From JAGQTE01 sp964648005 (GTDB taxonomy: Bacteria; Actinomycetota; Acidimicrobiia; Acidimicrobiales; Acidimicrobilacustridaceae), in NCBI GenBank assembly GCA_964648005.1, contig CAZYKR010000189.1, forward strand, positions 1 to 8,862: a stretch of DNA of 8,862 bases. Reading direction: 5' to 3'. Below, in pieces: positions 1-4,885 of the stretch; positions within the stretch are counted from its first letter, which is position 1; the number at the start of each line of letters is the position of its first letter. The position numbers and the translations under genes were made by a program. The notes below the pieces were generated by a model. The model was not told the origin of the DNA, made no database searches, and was given only the letters and a program-made list of their open reading frames with translations.

Positions 1-341
1 CAGGCCACGGGCGCGTCGACGGCGCCGACCTCGGTCGGGTTCATCGGCAGCCCGCCCTGGAGGCGCAGCAGTGCGTACAGCACCAGTACCGACACCAGGC
101 TGAAGGCGAGCAGGGCGCGGGTGTAGGCCCCCCACCGCTGCTCGGAGGCGGGATCGATGCCGCACAGGCGGTAGATGACCCGCTCGACAGGGGCGAAGAT
201 GCGGTCGCCGGGGGTCGGCGCTGGAGCGCCGTGGTGGTCCGGGTCGCCGAAGACGGCGGCGAGGTAGCGACCGAGCGGTGGCACGGTGACGGCGAGGGCG
301 ACGAGCAGCGCCACCAGCTGAAAGATGCCGGCGGGTGACAT
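1..341 (-). CDS. kdpA: KdpA, potassium-transporting ATPase subunit A (N-terminal part, runs off window)
   Basis: KdpA is the K+-channel-like, membrane-embedded subunit of the KdpFABC high-affinity potassium pump. The window holds its first 113 residues; the rest lies beyond base 1. The N-terminus is MSPAGIFQLVALL with a first hydrophobic helix (about residues 5-20). Family landmarks follow: PPLGRYLAAVF, then PVERVIYRLCGIDP, then EQRWGAYTRALLAF leading into a second membrane helix, then LLRLQGGLPMNPTEVGAV. These match the conserved KdpA N-terminal order. The ATG overlaps the kdpF stop (TGATG), and a GGAGAAG stretch at 347-353 lies 5 nt upstream as a ribosome site. It is the third gene of a leftward operon; kdpB and kdpC would be expected to the left. 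Identification is secure; only the 5' part can be judged. Confidence 0.96.
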   Translation of the reverse strand, partial: MSPAGIFQLVALLVALAVTVPPLGRYLAAVFGDPDHHGAPAPTPGDRIFAPVERVIYRLCGIDPASEQRWGAYTRALLAFSLVSVLVLYALLRLQGGLPMNPTEVGAVDAPVA

Positions 342-430
342 CAGAACTTCTCCGGGAAGAACAGGGTCACGCCGAGGTACGCCAGCAGCGCTAGAGCGAT
401 GACCAGTCCGACGATGTTCTCAGCGGTCAT
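341..430 (-). CDS. kdpF: KdpF, 29-aa membrane subunit of the Kdp potassium pump
   Basis: The product is 29 residues, starting MTAENIVGLVIALALLAYLG and ending FFPEKF. This is the typical KdpF plan: a short polar start, a single transmembrane helix (about residues 5-24) and a P-E-(K/R)-F tail. In the family, KdpF is a small stabilising peptide of the KdpABC complex. The ATG overlaps the stop of the upstream small gene (ATGA) and its own stop overlaps the kdpA start, so the three genes are translationally coupled. A perfect AGGAGGT lies 6 nt upstream of the start. The length and hydrophobic profile fit the family, and the position directly before kdpA makes the call strong. Confidence 0.95.
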   Translation of the reverse strand: MTAENIVGLVIALALLAYLGVTLFFPEKF

Positions 431-597
431 GCCGCCACCTCCTCGGTCTCGATGGGTGCACGGGTGTGGTCGCCGTGCTCGTCGAGCGCGACGTCGTCCT
501 CGTCACCGGCGCGCACGATGCCGTCGCACAACCGGACGAGCCCGACGAACGCAGCGAACGCCACGACGGTGAGCAGCACGTAGAGCAGATCAGCCAT
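427..597 (-). CDS. Small single-pass membrane protein heading the kdp operon (unnamed)
   Basis: This is a 56-residue protein that starts MADLLYVLLTVVAFAAFVGL and has one clear transmembrane helix (about residues 3-24). An L-C-D-G motif at 23-26 and an acidic, presumably soluble tail rich in D, E and H (residues 30-56) follow. Its stop overlaps the kdpF start by 4 bp (ATGA), so it is the first gene of the leftward kdp operon. I recall similar tiny proteins with a helix followed by a Cys-Asp/Glu pair next to kdpF in other bacteria, but know no name or function for them. A role as an extra Kdp-associated peptide is inference from position. The ATG at 597 is chosen because the longer open frame upstream is Arg/Pro-rich and unlike protein. 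The start lacks a well-spaced Shine-Dalgarno (GGAG sits only 2-3 nt away). A TAGGTG 7 nt before the ATG could be a weak -10 of a leaderless transcript. Confidence 0.8.
   Translation of the reverse strand: MADLLYVLLTVVAFAAFVGLVRLCDGIVRAGDEDDVALDEHGDHTRAPIETEEVAA
437..443 (-). promoter_or_regulatory. Strong ribosome binding site of kdpF
   Basis: The minus strand reads AGGAGGT six bases before the kdpF ATG at 430. It lies inside the 3' end of the upstream small gene and settles the kdpF start. Confidence 0.85.
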
Positions 598-644
598 GGC
601 TCCACACCTAGGGGGTCGGCCCGTCGCTGGGAACCCGGTTGGCG

Positions 645-661
645 CCGTCTTGACGCGGCGG
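645..661. repeat. Palindromic box, copy 1 (kdp side)
   Basis: The sequence is CCGTCTTGACGCGGCGG. Its core CGTC-TT-GACG is a dyad with 4-bp arms. The same 17-mer with AA in place of TT (15 of 17 identical) occurs at 784-800. This copy is centred about 55 bp upstream of the first kdp-operon start codon. It could be a binding site for a dimeric regulator of the divergent pair. KdpE is one candidate by context, but I do not recognise the motif. Confidence 0.5.
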
Positions 662-743
662 CCCGGCCTTCTTGTCGGGGTCTGCACGCCGCCGGGTTTC
701 GGTGCCTGCTCCCGGCCGTCGGGGGTGGCGATGGCCGGTGCGA

Positions 744-766
744 CGACGGTGCGACGGGCACCGTCG
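744..766. other. Perfect 9-bp hairpin in the kdp/USP-like divergent spacer
   Basis: CGACGGTGC (744-752) is followed by a GACGG loop and the exact complement GCACCGTCG (758-766). It lies in the 267-bp spacer 598-864, where I see no gene. It may be part of a 5' leader of either divergent transcript or simply an operator-like dyad. The spacer also has a 6-bp stem at 691-696/711-716 and a 6-bp stem at 656-661/689-694, which cannot both form with all neighbours. Confidence 0.45.
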
Positions 767-783
767 GGTGCCGCGTCGCGATG

Positions 784-800
784 CCGTCAAGACGCGGCGG
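784..800. repeat. Palindromic box, copy 2 (USP-like gene side)
   Basis: The sequence is CCGTCAAGACGCGGCGG, the partner of the box at 645-661 in the same orientation. It is centred about 75 bp upstream of the start of the rightward gene at 865. The two 10-bp cores are exact reverse complements of one another. Confidence 0.5.
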
Positions 801-864
801 TGGCGCGTCGAGAGGTCGCCAAGTCCGTCGACACCGACGAGTCGGGGCGCGCATCGTCGGCGGT

Positions 865-1335
865 ATGGAAGGACGTGACCTCGAGTTCGCCGTCGACCCG
901 GCGTTGTTGCCCGATGCGGTGCGGGAGCCGGCTGTGGTCAGTCGAACGGTCGTCGTTCCGGTGGGTGCCTTTGATCGCAGGGCCGCGCTGGCGCTGCGCT
1001 ATCTGGCGCTCGTTCCGGCCGAGCGGGTGCGCATCGTGCACGTCGAGACGAATGCCGTCGCAGCTCGCGCGCTCGGGTTGGCCTGGATGCGCGCCATGCC
1101 GAACGGCTGGCCGATCGAGTTCCTGCCGTCGCGAGGCGGGGTGGCGCCCACCGTGGCGACGGTGGTGGCCGAGGAGCGGCAGCGTGGGGCGGACGTGGTG
1201 GTGCTGGTGGGCGAGTTGTCGATGCCCGGCCTGGCGCGGCGCCTGCTGCACGACCGCACGGCGCGCCAGATCGCCGCTGCGGTGGTCAGCGATGCCGGCG
1301 TGCGCGTGGTGCGGTTGCCGGTGGCCGTGGACTGA
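865..1335 (+). CDS. Stand-alone USP-like protein resembling the cytosolic C-terminal domain of APC-type permeases
   Basis: The product is 156 residues, soluble, with no signal peptide or membrane helix. After a ~25-residue leader, a beta strand R-T-V-V-V-P-V (27-33) begins an alternating alpha/beta pattern. VRIVHVE, then ADVVVLVGEL, then LLHDRTARQIAAAV (about 127-140) and GVRVVRLPV follow near the end. This order matches the roughly 130-residue cytosolic tail found after the membrane part of many actinobacterial amino-acid permeases, which has a universal-stress-protein-like fold and a conserved leucine-histidine step before an A-x-x-I helix. Here the domain stands alone. No nucleotide-binding glycine motif (G-2X-G-9X-G-S/T) is visible. 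It is divergent from the kdp operon and shares its regulatory spacer, which suggests a link to ion or osmotic stress (inference). ATG 865 is preferred over upstream in-frame ATGs because the extension is Arg/Gly-rich. There is no clear Shine-Dalgarno. Confidence 0.65.
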   Translation: MEGRDLEFAVDPALLPDAVREPAVVSRTVVVPVGAFDRRAALALRYLALVPAERVRIVHVETNAVAARALGLAWMRAMPNGWPIEFLPSRGGVAPTVATVVAEERQRGADVVVLVGELSMPGLARRLLHDRTARQIAAAVVSDAGVRVVRLPVAVD

Positions 1336-1363
1336 CGTCGCCGACCACTGGCAACCGCGCGCA

Positions 1364-1696
1364 TCACATGCCAGGCAGCGGCAGGTACTCGAGCACCTCG
1401 ATGGCAGCGCCAGGCATCATCAGGTGCGGGTGCCCGTCGAGCGCGGCGCGCAAGGCGTCGGCCGAGTCGGCCTGCATGACCGAGAACCCGGCGATGGCCA
1501 GCTCGCCGTCGCCGAGGTCGGCACCGACGGCGTCGACCCGGGCCAGCGGCGACCCCATGTCGACGATGGCGCTGCCGGCACGACCGGCCCAGCTCATCCA
1601 GGCGTCCATTCCGGCTTGTGCCTCTTCGGGCGAGGCGCCCGCCATCTGATCGGTTGCCGACATCGGCGCGCGGTAGATCACGAGGTAGTTGGTCAT
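1364..1696 (-). CDS. YCII-family (YciI-like) protein
   Basis: The product is 110 residues of ferredoxin-like alpha/beta type: MTNYLVIYRAPMS, then an acidic helix SPEEAQAGMDAWMSWAGRAG (22-41), a strand with V-D-M-G-S-P-L, then ELAIAGFSVMQADSADAL and HPHLMMPGAAIEVLEYLP. This is the layout of the YCII-related family, in the subgroup that has H-P-H (89-91) and ends L-P-x-P-G-M instead of the DGPF motif. Family members are small dimeric proteins, some with weak hydrolase activity; the true substrate here is unknown. It is divergent from an ArsR-SRPBCC regulator with a dyad between them, so it is probably the regulator's target. A strong AGGAGGGG sits 8 nt before the ATG. Its 3' end faces the USP-like gene with a 28-bp gap. 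Confidence 0.85.
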   Translation of the reverse strand: MTNYLVIYRAPMSATDQMAGASPEEAQAGMDAWMSWAGRAGSAIVDMGSPLARVDAVGADLGDGELAIAGFSVMQADSADALRAALDGHPHLMMPGAAIEVLEYLPLPGM

Positions 1697-1704
1697 GGTG
1701 CTGT

Positions 1705-1712
1705 CCCCTCCT
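1705..1712 (-). promoter_or_regulatory. Ribosome binding site of the YCII gene
   Basis: The minus strand reads AGGAGGGG with an 8-nt spacer to the ATG at 1696. This supports that start. Confidence 0.8.
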
Positions 1713-1722
1713 GGGCATCTAG

Positions 1723-1738
1723 TTTGAGAAGGGTCAAA
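1723..1738. promoter_or_regulatory. TTTGA-N6-TCAAA dyad, candidate ArsR-type operator
   Basis: TTTGA (1723-1727) and TCAAA (1734-1738) form a 5-bp inverted repeat centred between the YCII start (1696) and the regulator start (1776). AT-rich dyads with TCAA/TTGA arms are usual operators for ArsR-type winged-helix dimers. The contrast with the surrounding GC-rich DNA makes it stand out. A TAGATT (1740-1745) just downstream could be the -10 of the rightward regulator promoter. Confidence 0.5.
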
Positions 1739-1775
1739 TTAGATTGCACGCCGAAGCAGTGCAACGGTGGTGTCG

Positions 1776-2579
1776 ATGTCGGGAAGCGATCGGGGCGAGC
1801 CAGGCGCAGGAGCTGAGCGGGACCTGCAGGCGACCATCGACGCGCTGGCGTCCCCGGTGCGCCGGGACATCTTGTGGATGCTCGGCGATGACGAGCTGCC
1901 CGCCGGCGCCATCGCCGAGGCGTTCGACCTCACGGCGCCGACCATCTCGACCCACCTCGGCGTCCTGCGGCGCGCCGGGCTCGTGGCGATGCGCGCCGAC
2001 GGCAACTTCCGCCGCTACCGGGTGGATCGCCGCGCCCTCGACGCCGTGCTGCCCCTGCTCGCATCGAGCAGCGAGCGCTGGCGGGTCGCGGACGACGTGC
2101 CCGAGCGCGCCCACGCCGAGGCCCAGATCAGCACCTGGATCACCGTCGCCGTCGACCTGCCCGGTTGGCGCCAGGCCGACGCCTTCGAGGCGCTGGCGGA
2201 CGGCGAGCGGTACAGCGCGTGGTTGGGCGCACCCGTGTCGATCGTCGACGGGCGGTTCTCGGCGGAGATGGAGTGGGGCACCACGGTGCGAGGGCGCTAC
2301 GAGGTCGTGGCGCCGCCAGAGCTGATCGCCATGCGGTGGGACTTCGAGGATGGCGAGGTGCCCCTGCCGGGGCGCGCGCTCGTCGGCTACCTCCGGTTCT
2401 CGACGACGGCTGACGGGGCGCGCGTCGAGGTGCACCAGCACGCCAACGACGCCACCGAGTCCGCCTACCTGGCGACGGCGTGGCGCACGGTGCTCGGCCG
2501 CCTCGCCGCCCACGCCGAGGCCAACCCACCCGGGGCCGCCGGACGTCGACGGCCACGGCGCGCCAAGCGCGCCCCCTGA
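1776..2579 (+). CDS. ArsR-type winged-helix regulator fused to an SRPBCC (AHSA1-like) domain
   Basis: The product is 267 residues from ATG 1776. Near the N-terminus, LQATIDALASPVRRDILWML begins an ArsR-type winged helix. The recognition helix T-A-P-T-I-S-T-H-L-G-V-L-R-R-A-G-L-V follows, and the wing ends RYRVDRRALDAV. From about residue 110, ISTWITVAVDLPGWRQADAFEAL, the EMEWGTT and IAMRWDF strands, a VEVHQHAND strand and a long C-terminal helix match an SRPBCC/AHSA1-type ligand-cavity domain. The tail is basic. ArsR and AHSA1-like proteins are often adjacent separate genes; here they are one polypeptide, suggesting a one-component sensor whose SRPBCC part binds a hydrophobic ligand (inference). 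No metal-binding Cys cluster is seen. It is divergent from the YCII gene across a dyad, with SDR and VOC genes downstream. GTG 1767 and GTG 1770 are alternative starts; a GGTGG 5 nt before ATG 1776 favours that one. Confidence 0.85.
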   Translation: MSGSDRGEPGAGAERDLQATIDALASPVRRDILWMLGDDELPAGAIAEAFDLTAPTISTHLGVLRRAGLVAMRADGNFRRYRVDRRALDAVLPLLASSSERWRVADDVPERAHAEAQISTWITVAVDLPGWRQADAFEALADGERYSAWLGAPVSIVDGRFSAEMEWGTTVRGRYEVVAPPELIAMRWDFEDGEVPLPGRALVGYLRFSTTADGARVEVHQHANDATESAYLATAWRTVLGRLAAHAEANPPGAAGRRRPRRAKRAP

Positions 2580-2653
2580 CGGTTGGACGCCTGCCGGCGG
2601 TGCGGCACGGCGCGCGTGCCCGATCGCTTTGCCAAGATGTCCGCCCACGGGAC

Positions 2654-2660
2654 GAGGGGG
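2654..2660 (+). promoter_or_regulatory. Ribosome binding site deciding the SDR start
   Basis: GAGGGGG lies 4 nt before GTG 2665. The stretch 2580-2664 holds no other feature that I can support. Confidence 0.55.
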
Positions 2661-2664
2661 CGCG

Positions 2665-3426
2665 GTGTCCAATGCGGTGACGTTCGACTTCAGCGGGGCG
2701 CAGGTGCTGGTCACCGGCGGCACCAGCGGCATCGGCCACGCCGTCGCCCGCGCCTTCGTCGACGCCGGGGCGGCGGTGATCGTCACCGGGACGCGAGCCG
2801 AAGCTGCGGCCTATGCCACCGATCTGACCGGCTGCACCTATCGGCAGCTGTTGCTCGACGATCCGAGCTCGGTCGACGCGCTCGTCGCCGGCCTGCGGTC
2901 CGAGCTGGACGCGCTCGACGTGTTGGTGAACAACGCCGGTGCCACGTTCGCCGGCGGGCTCGACGAGTGGACCCCGGACGGCTTCGCCGCCGCGTTGGGC
3001 CTGAACCTGGCGGGCCCGACGCGACTCACGCTCGGTTGCAGGCCGTTGCTCGCGGCGAGCGCCATGCCAGGCGGGGCGAGCGTCATCGGCCTGGCGTCGA
3101 TGGCTGCCTACCGGGCCTCGAGGATCGTGCCGGGGTATGGCGCTGCGAAGGCCGGGCTCGTGGCCATGACCGGCAGCATGGCGACGCAGTGGGCGGGCGA
3201 CGGGATCCGCGTCAACGCCGTGGCGCCAGGCATCATCGACACGCCGATGACGGCACCGATGGCGGACCTGCCCGAGCTGCTCGACGCCGAACTGGCGCAC
3301 ACGCCGATGGGCCGACTCGGCACCGCCGACGAGGTGGCGGGGGTCGTGCTCTTCCTGGCGAGCGCGTCGGCGAGCTTCGTCACCGGTCACACCGTGGCCG
3401 TCGACGGTGGATACCTGCTGCCGTGA
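2665..3426 (+). CDS. Short-chain dehydrogenase/reductase (SDR)
   Basis: The product is 253 residues, the usual length of a classical SDR: an NAD(P)-dependent, cytosolic Rossmann-fold oxidoreductase. The cofactor motif TGGTSGIG is at 17-24, NNAG at 89-92, Asn114 follows, and the catalytic Ser145, Tyr158 and Lys162 (Y-G-A-A-K) are all present. The C-terminal segment GIRVNAVAPGIIDTPM and the ending VTGHTVAVDGGYLLP are also standard. The TGT-R stretch after beta-2 (41-44) hints at NADP preference, weakly. The substrate cannot be told. It overlaps the next gene by 4 bp and follows the ArsR-SRPBCC gene after an 85-bp gap, so the three may be cotranscribed. The GTG start is supported by GAGGGGG upstream; GTG 2677 is an alternative. 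Confidence 0.93.
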   Translation: MSNAVTFDFSGAQVLVTGGTSGIGHAVARAFVDAGAAVIVTGTRAEAAAYATDLTGCTYRQLLLDDPSSVDALVAGLRSELDALDVLVNNAGATFAGGLDEWTPDGFAAALGLNLAGPTRLTLGCRPLLAASAMPGGASVIGLASMAAYRASRIVPGYGAAKAGLVAMTGSMATQWAGDGIRVNAVAPGIIDTPMTAPMADLPELLDAELAHTPMGRLGTADEVAGVVLFLASASASFVTGHTVAVDGGYLLP

Positions 3427-3884
3427 GCGAGGCGCCGTACTTCCACGTCGGGATCGTCGTGCGCGACGTGGCGGCGGCCCAGCGGGCGTTGAGCGAACAG
3501 CTCGGCGTGACGTGGGGGCCGATCATGCACCTCGACGTCACCGAGGTGCGCGACGGCGACGGCACCGACCTGCTGCTGCCGACGACGATCTGCTACTCGA
3601 TCGAGGCACCGCACCTGGAGCTGATCGAGGAGGTGCCGGGCTCGGTGTGGACCTGCAACGAGGACTCCAACCTGCACCACATCGGCCGGTGGCACGACGA
3701 CCTGCCCGGCGAGAGCGCTCGGCTGGCCGGCATCGGCTGCCCCTTGCAGCTCTGCGGCCGTGCGGGCGGCGAGGCCCCGACGCAGTTCGCCTACCACGGC
3801 ACCGACCTCGGCATCCGTGTCGAGGTGCTCGACGCCGCCATGGCGCCGATGATGGCGTTCCTCTTCGACCCTGCCGACGACTGA
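3423..3884 (+). CDS. VOC-superfamily (glyoxalase-fold) protein
   Basis: The product is 153 residues with two beta-alpha-beta-beta-beta halves typical of vicinal-oxygen-chelate enzymes. The first half starts FHVGIVVRDVAAAQRAL (His8 a likely metal ligand) and ends HLELIEEVPG (Glu66). The second half starts L-H-H-I-G-R-W (His85/His86) and ends IRVEVLD (Glu134). The pattern of one His and one Glu per half fits a functional divalent-metal site. Relatives include glyoxalase I, methylmalonyl-CoA epimerase and ring-cleavage dioxygenases; the reaction here is not determined. Its GTG start overlaps the SDR stop (GTGA), so the two are translationally coupled and plausibly act on the same pathway. A stop at 3884 leaves a 76-bp convergent gap to the next gene. 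Confidence 0.85.
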   Translation: MSEAPYFHVGIVVRDVAAAQRALSEQLGVTWGPIMHLDVTEVRDGDGTDLLLPTTICYSIEAPHLELIEEVPGSVWTCNEDSNLHHIGRWHDDLPGESARLAGIGCPLQLCGRAGGEAPTQFAYHGTDLGIRVEVLDAAMAPMMAFLFDPADD

Positions 3885-3901
3885 CGCGGCACCCGTCGTC
3901 G

Positions 3902-3921
3902 TCGGGGAACCGAAACCCCGA
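3902..3921. terminator. Weak hairpin between convergent genes, possible bidirectional terminator
   Basis: TCGGGG (3902-3907) pairs with CCCCGA (3916-3921) around an 8-nt loop. It sits midway in the convergent gap 3885-3960, where a terminator is expected. There is no T-tract on either side, so the call is tentative. Confidence 0.35.
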
Positions 3922-3927
3922 ACGTCA

Positions 3928-3951
3928 CGAAGCGACGAGCGAAGCGGCGAG
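3928..3951. repeat. Two tandem 12-bp units (CGAAGCGRCGAG)
   Basis: CGAAGCGACGAG is followed directly by CGAAGCGGCGAG, 11 of 12 identical. It is a short low-complexity tandem repeat in the convergent gap; no function is evident. Confidence 0.5.
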
Positions 3952-3960
3952 CCGGCTGCG

Positions 3961-4728
3961 TCAGGCGGCGGGGACGGTGGTGTCGGTGTTGGGGCGCCTG
4001 CCCTCGAGGCGCAGGGCGGCGCACGGCAGGGTCGGATCGACGAGCCCGGCCGTGCGCTCGGCGTCGACTGCGGCGGCGACGGCTACGGCCGGCGCGACGA
4101 CGGCACCGCCGGACGAGGCGTCGTCGAGGCTCGAGCTCTGCCAGTACAAGGTGTGGTCGAACCGGGCTCGACGGGGCACCGACCCGTCGTGGACGTGCAC
4201 GGTGGGGAAGAACAGCGTCGACGGGTCGCGCCGCTCGAAGGCGAACGCCATCGGGTGGACCTCGCCGTCGACAGCCGCCGCGGGACCGTCGCCGCGCAGC
4301 TGGAACACGGCGAAGGAGCGGTCGGCCAGCACGGGCAGCTTGTGCCACACGTTGTCGGGAAGACGGAAGCGCGCGTCGAGCCGCCCGAAGTCGGCCACGG
4401 TCGGGACGAAGCTCGCCTCGAAGTCGCCGACCATGTGCACGGTAAGCGTGGCTCCGAGCGCTGCCGGAGCGGGCGCGCTCCGCGACGCCTGCGGCCGCGG
4501 GAAGGCGGCCGCCAGGTCGTCGAACAGGTCGGCGTAGCCGGACAGGTCGATGAAGCGAACGGCATCCTCGCCGGGGCGCGGCGGCGTCGGCAGCGCCAGC
4601 ACCATCGCCACCGGTCCGGCAGCGGTGACCGACATGGCGTAGGCCAGCAGCTGGGTGCCGTCGTCGCCGGCTCGGGCGAAGATCCGGGTGCGGGCGACGC
4701 GCTCCACCGGCTGGGAGAACATGCACAT
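3961..4728 (-). CDS. Conserved protein of unknown function (MCMFS N-terminus)
   Basis: The product is 255 residues with no signal peptide or membrane helix. It begins MCMFSQPVERVARTRIFAR, then LLAYAMSVTA and VAMVLALPTPPRPGEDAVRFIDLSGYADLFDDL, a short Ala/Pro linker, then VHMVGDFEASFVPTVADFGRLD, FRLPDNVWHKLP, RSFAVFQLRG, HPMAFAFERRDPSTLFFPTVHVHDG and FDHTLYWQ. I recall uncharacterised proteins from varied bacteria sharing this order of blocks, so it looks like a real conserved family, but I know no function. The Cys directly after Met is notable because N-terminal-nucleophile enzymes expose such a residue; that role is speculation. It is divergent from an alpha/beta hydrolase gene across a spacer with a long inverted repeat. 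A TAGCCT 8 nt before the ATG suggests a leaderless mRNA. Confidence 0.85.
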   Translation of the reverse strand: MCMFSQPVERVARTRIFARAGDDGTQLLAYAMSVTAAGPVAMVLALPTPPRPGEDAVRFIDLSGYADLFDDLAAAFPRPQASRSAPAPAALGATLTVHMVGDFEASFVPTVADFGRLDARFRLPDNVWHKLPVLADRSFAVFQLRGDGPAAAVDGEVHPMAFAFERRDPSTLFFPTVHVHDGSVPRRARFDHTLYWQSSSLDDASSGGAVVAPAVAVAAAVDAERTAGLVDPTLPCAALRLEGRRPNTDTTVPAA

Positions 4729-4736
4729 GCCGGCCG

Positions 4737-4762
4737 AGGCTAGAGCGACCCGACACCGTCAA
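4737..4762 (-). promoter_or_regulatory. Candidate promoter of the MCMFS-protein gene
   Basis: On the minus strand TTGACG (4762-4757) is followed 14 nt later by TAGCCT (4742-4737), which ends 8 nt before the ATG at 4728. The -35/-10 spacing is short. The -10 position implies a transcript starting at or very near the start codon. Confidence 0.45.
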
Positions 4763-4768
4763 CCCATC

Positions 4769-4818
4769 GTTCTGGTAGCGCAACCGGTGGCCTTGGCCAC
4801 CGGTTGCAGCACCAGAAC
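4769..4818. repeat. 50-nt inverted repeat (13 + 8 bp arms) in a divergent spacer
   Basis: The inner arms GCAACCGGTGGCC (4780-4792) and GGCCACCGGTTGC (4795-4807) are perfect complements separated by only TT. After a 3-nt mismatch, the outer arms GTTCTGGT (4769-4776) and ACCAGAAC (4811-4818) are also perfect. Twenty-one pairs in 50 nt is far beyond the background even in GC-rich DNA. It sits between two divergent starts (4728 and 4886), so it is not an ordinary terminator. It could be an operator, a dispersed intergenic repeat or a structured RNA. Confidence 0.85.
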
Positions 4819-4839
4819 GGAGTTGTGGTTCGGCCGCCG

Positions 4840-4849
4840 GGGTGCACCC
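4840..4849. promoter_or_regulatory. GGGTGCACCC palindrome upstream of the hydrolase promoter
   Basis: This is a perfect 10-bp palindrome, centred about 40 bp before the probable transcription start of the hydrolase gene, where an operator or activator site would sit. CGGCC arms flank it imperfectly. Confidence 0.4.
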
Positions 4850-4870
4850 GGCCGGGGGTCGGACGCCGCC

Positions 4871-4876
4871 TAGGTT
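4871..4876 (+). promoter_or_regulatory. Candidate -10 element (TAGGTT) of a leaderless hydrolase mRNA
   Basis: TAGGTT fits TAnnnT and ends 9 nt before ATG 4886, placing transcription start at or beside the start codon. It argues against the alternative GTG start at 4877. No convincing -35 is seen. Confidence 0.45.
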
Positions 4877-4885
4877 GTGCGACCG

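Noticed and set aside
466..864. N-terminal extension of the USP-like gene back to 466
   Set aside because: The extension overlaps the kdp-operon small gene and is Arg/Gly-rich with no domain. The recognisable domain begins after the ATG at 865.
598..864. Possible c-di-AMP (ydaO-type) riboswitch upstream of kdp
   Set aside because: Such switches do precede some kdp operons, and a C-C-G-A-A-A-C-C-C-G stretch looked suggestive on the minus strand. However, the expected following consensus is absent and the stem order does not fit.
2583..2680. Small C-x-x-C zinc-ribbon-like peptide between the regulator and the SDR gene
   Set aside because: It would need a TTG start, it has no ribosome site and its frame runs straight into the SDR gene out of phase. 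Chance is more likely.
1734..2786. Long minus-strand open frames opposite the ArsR-SRPBCC and SDR genes
   Set aside because: The plus-strand frames carry clear HTH, SRPBCC and SDR motifs, while the opposite frames are low-complexity Arg/Gly/His sequence.
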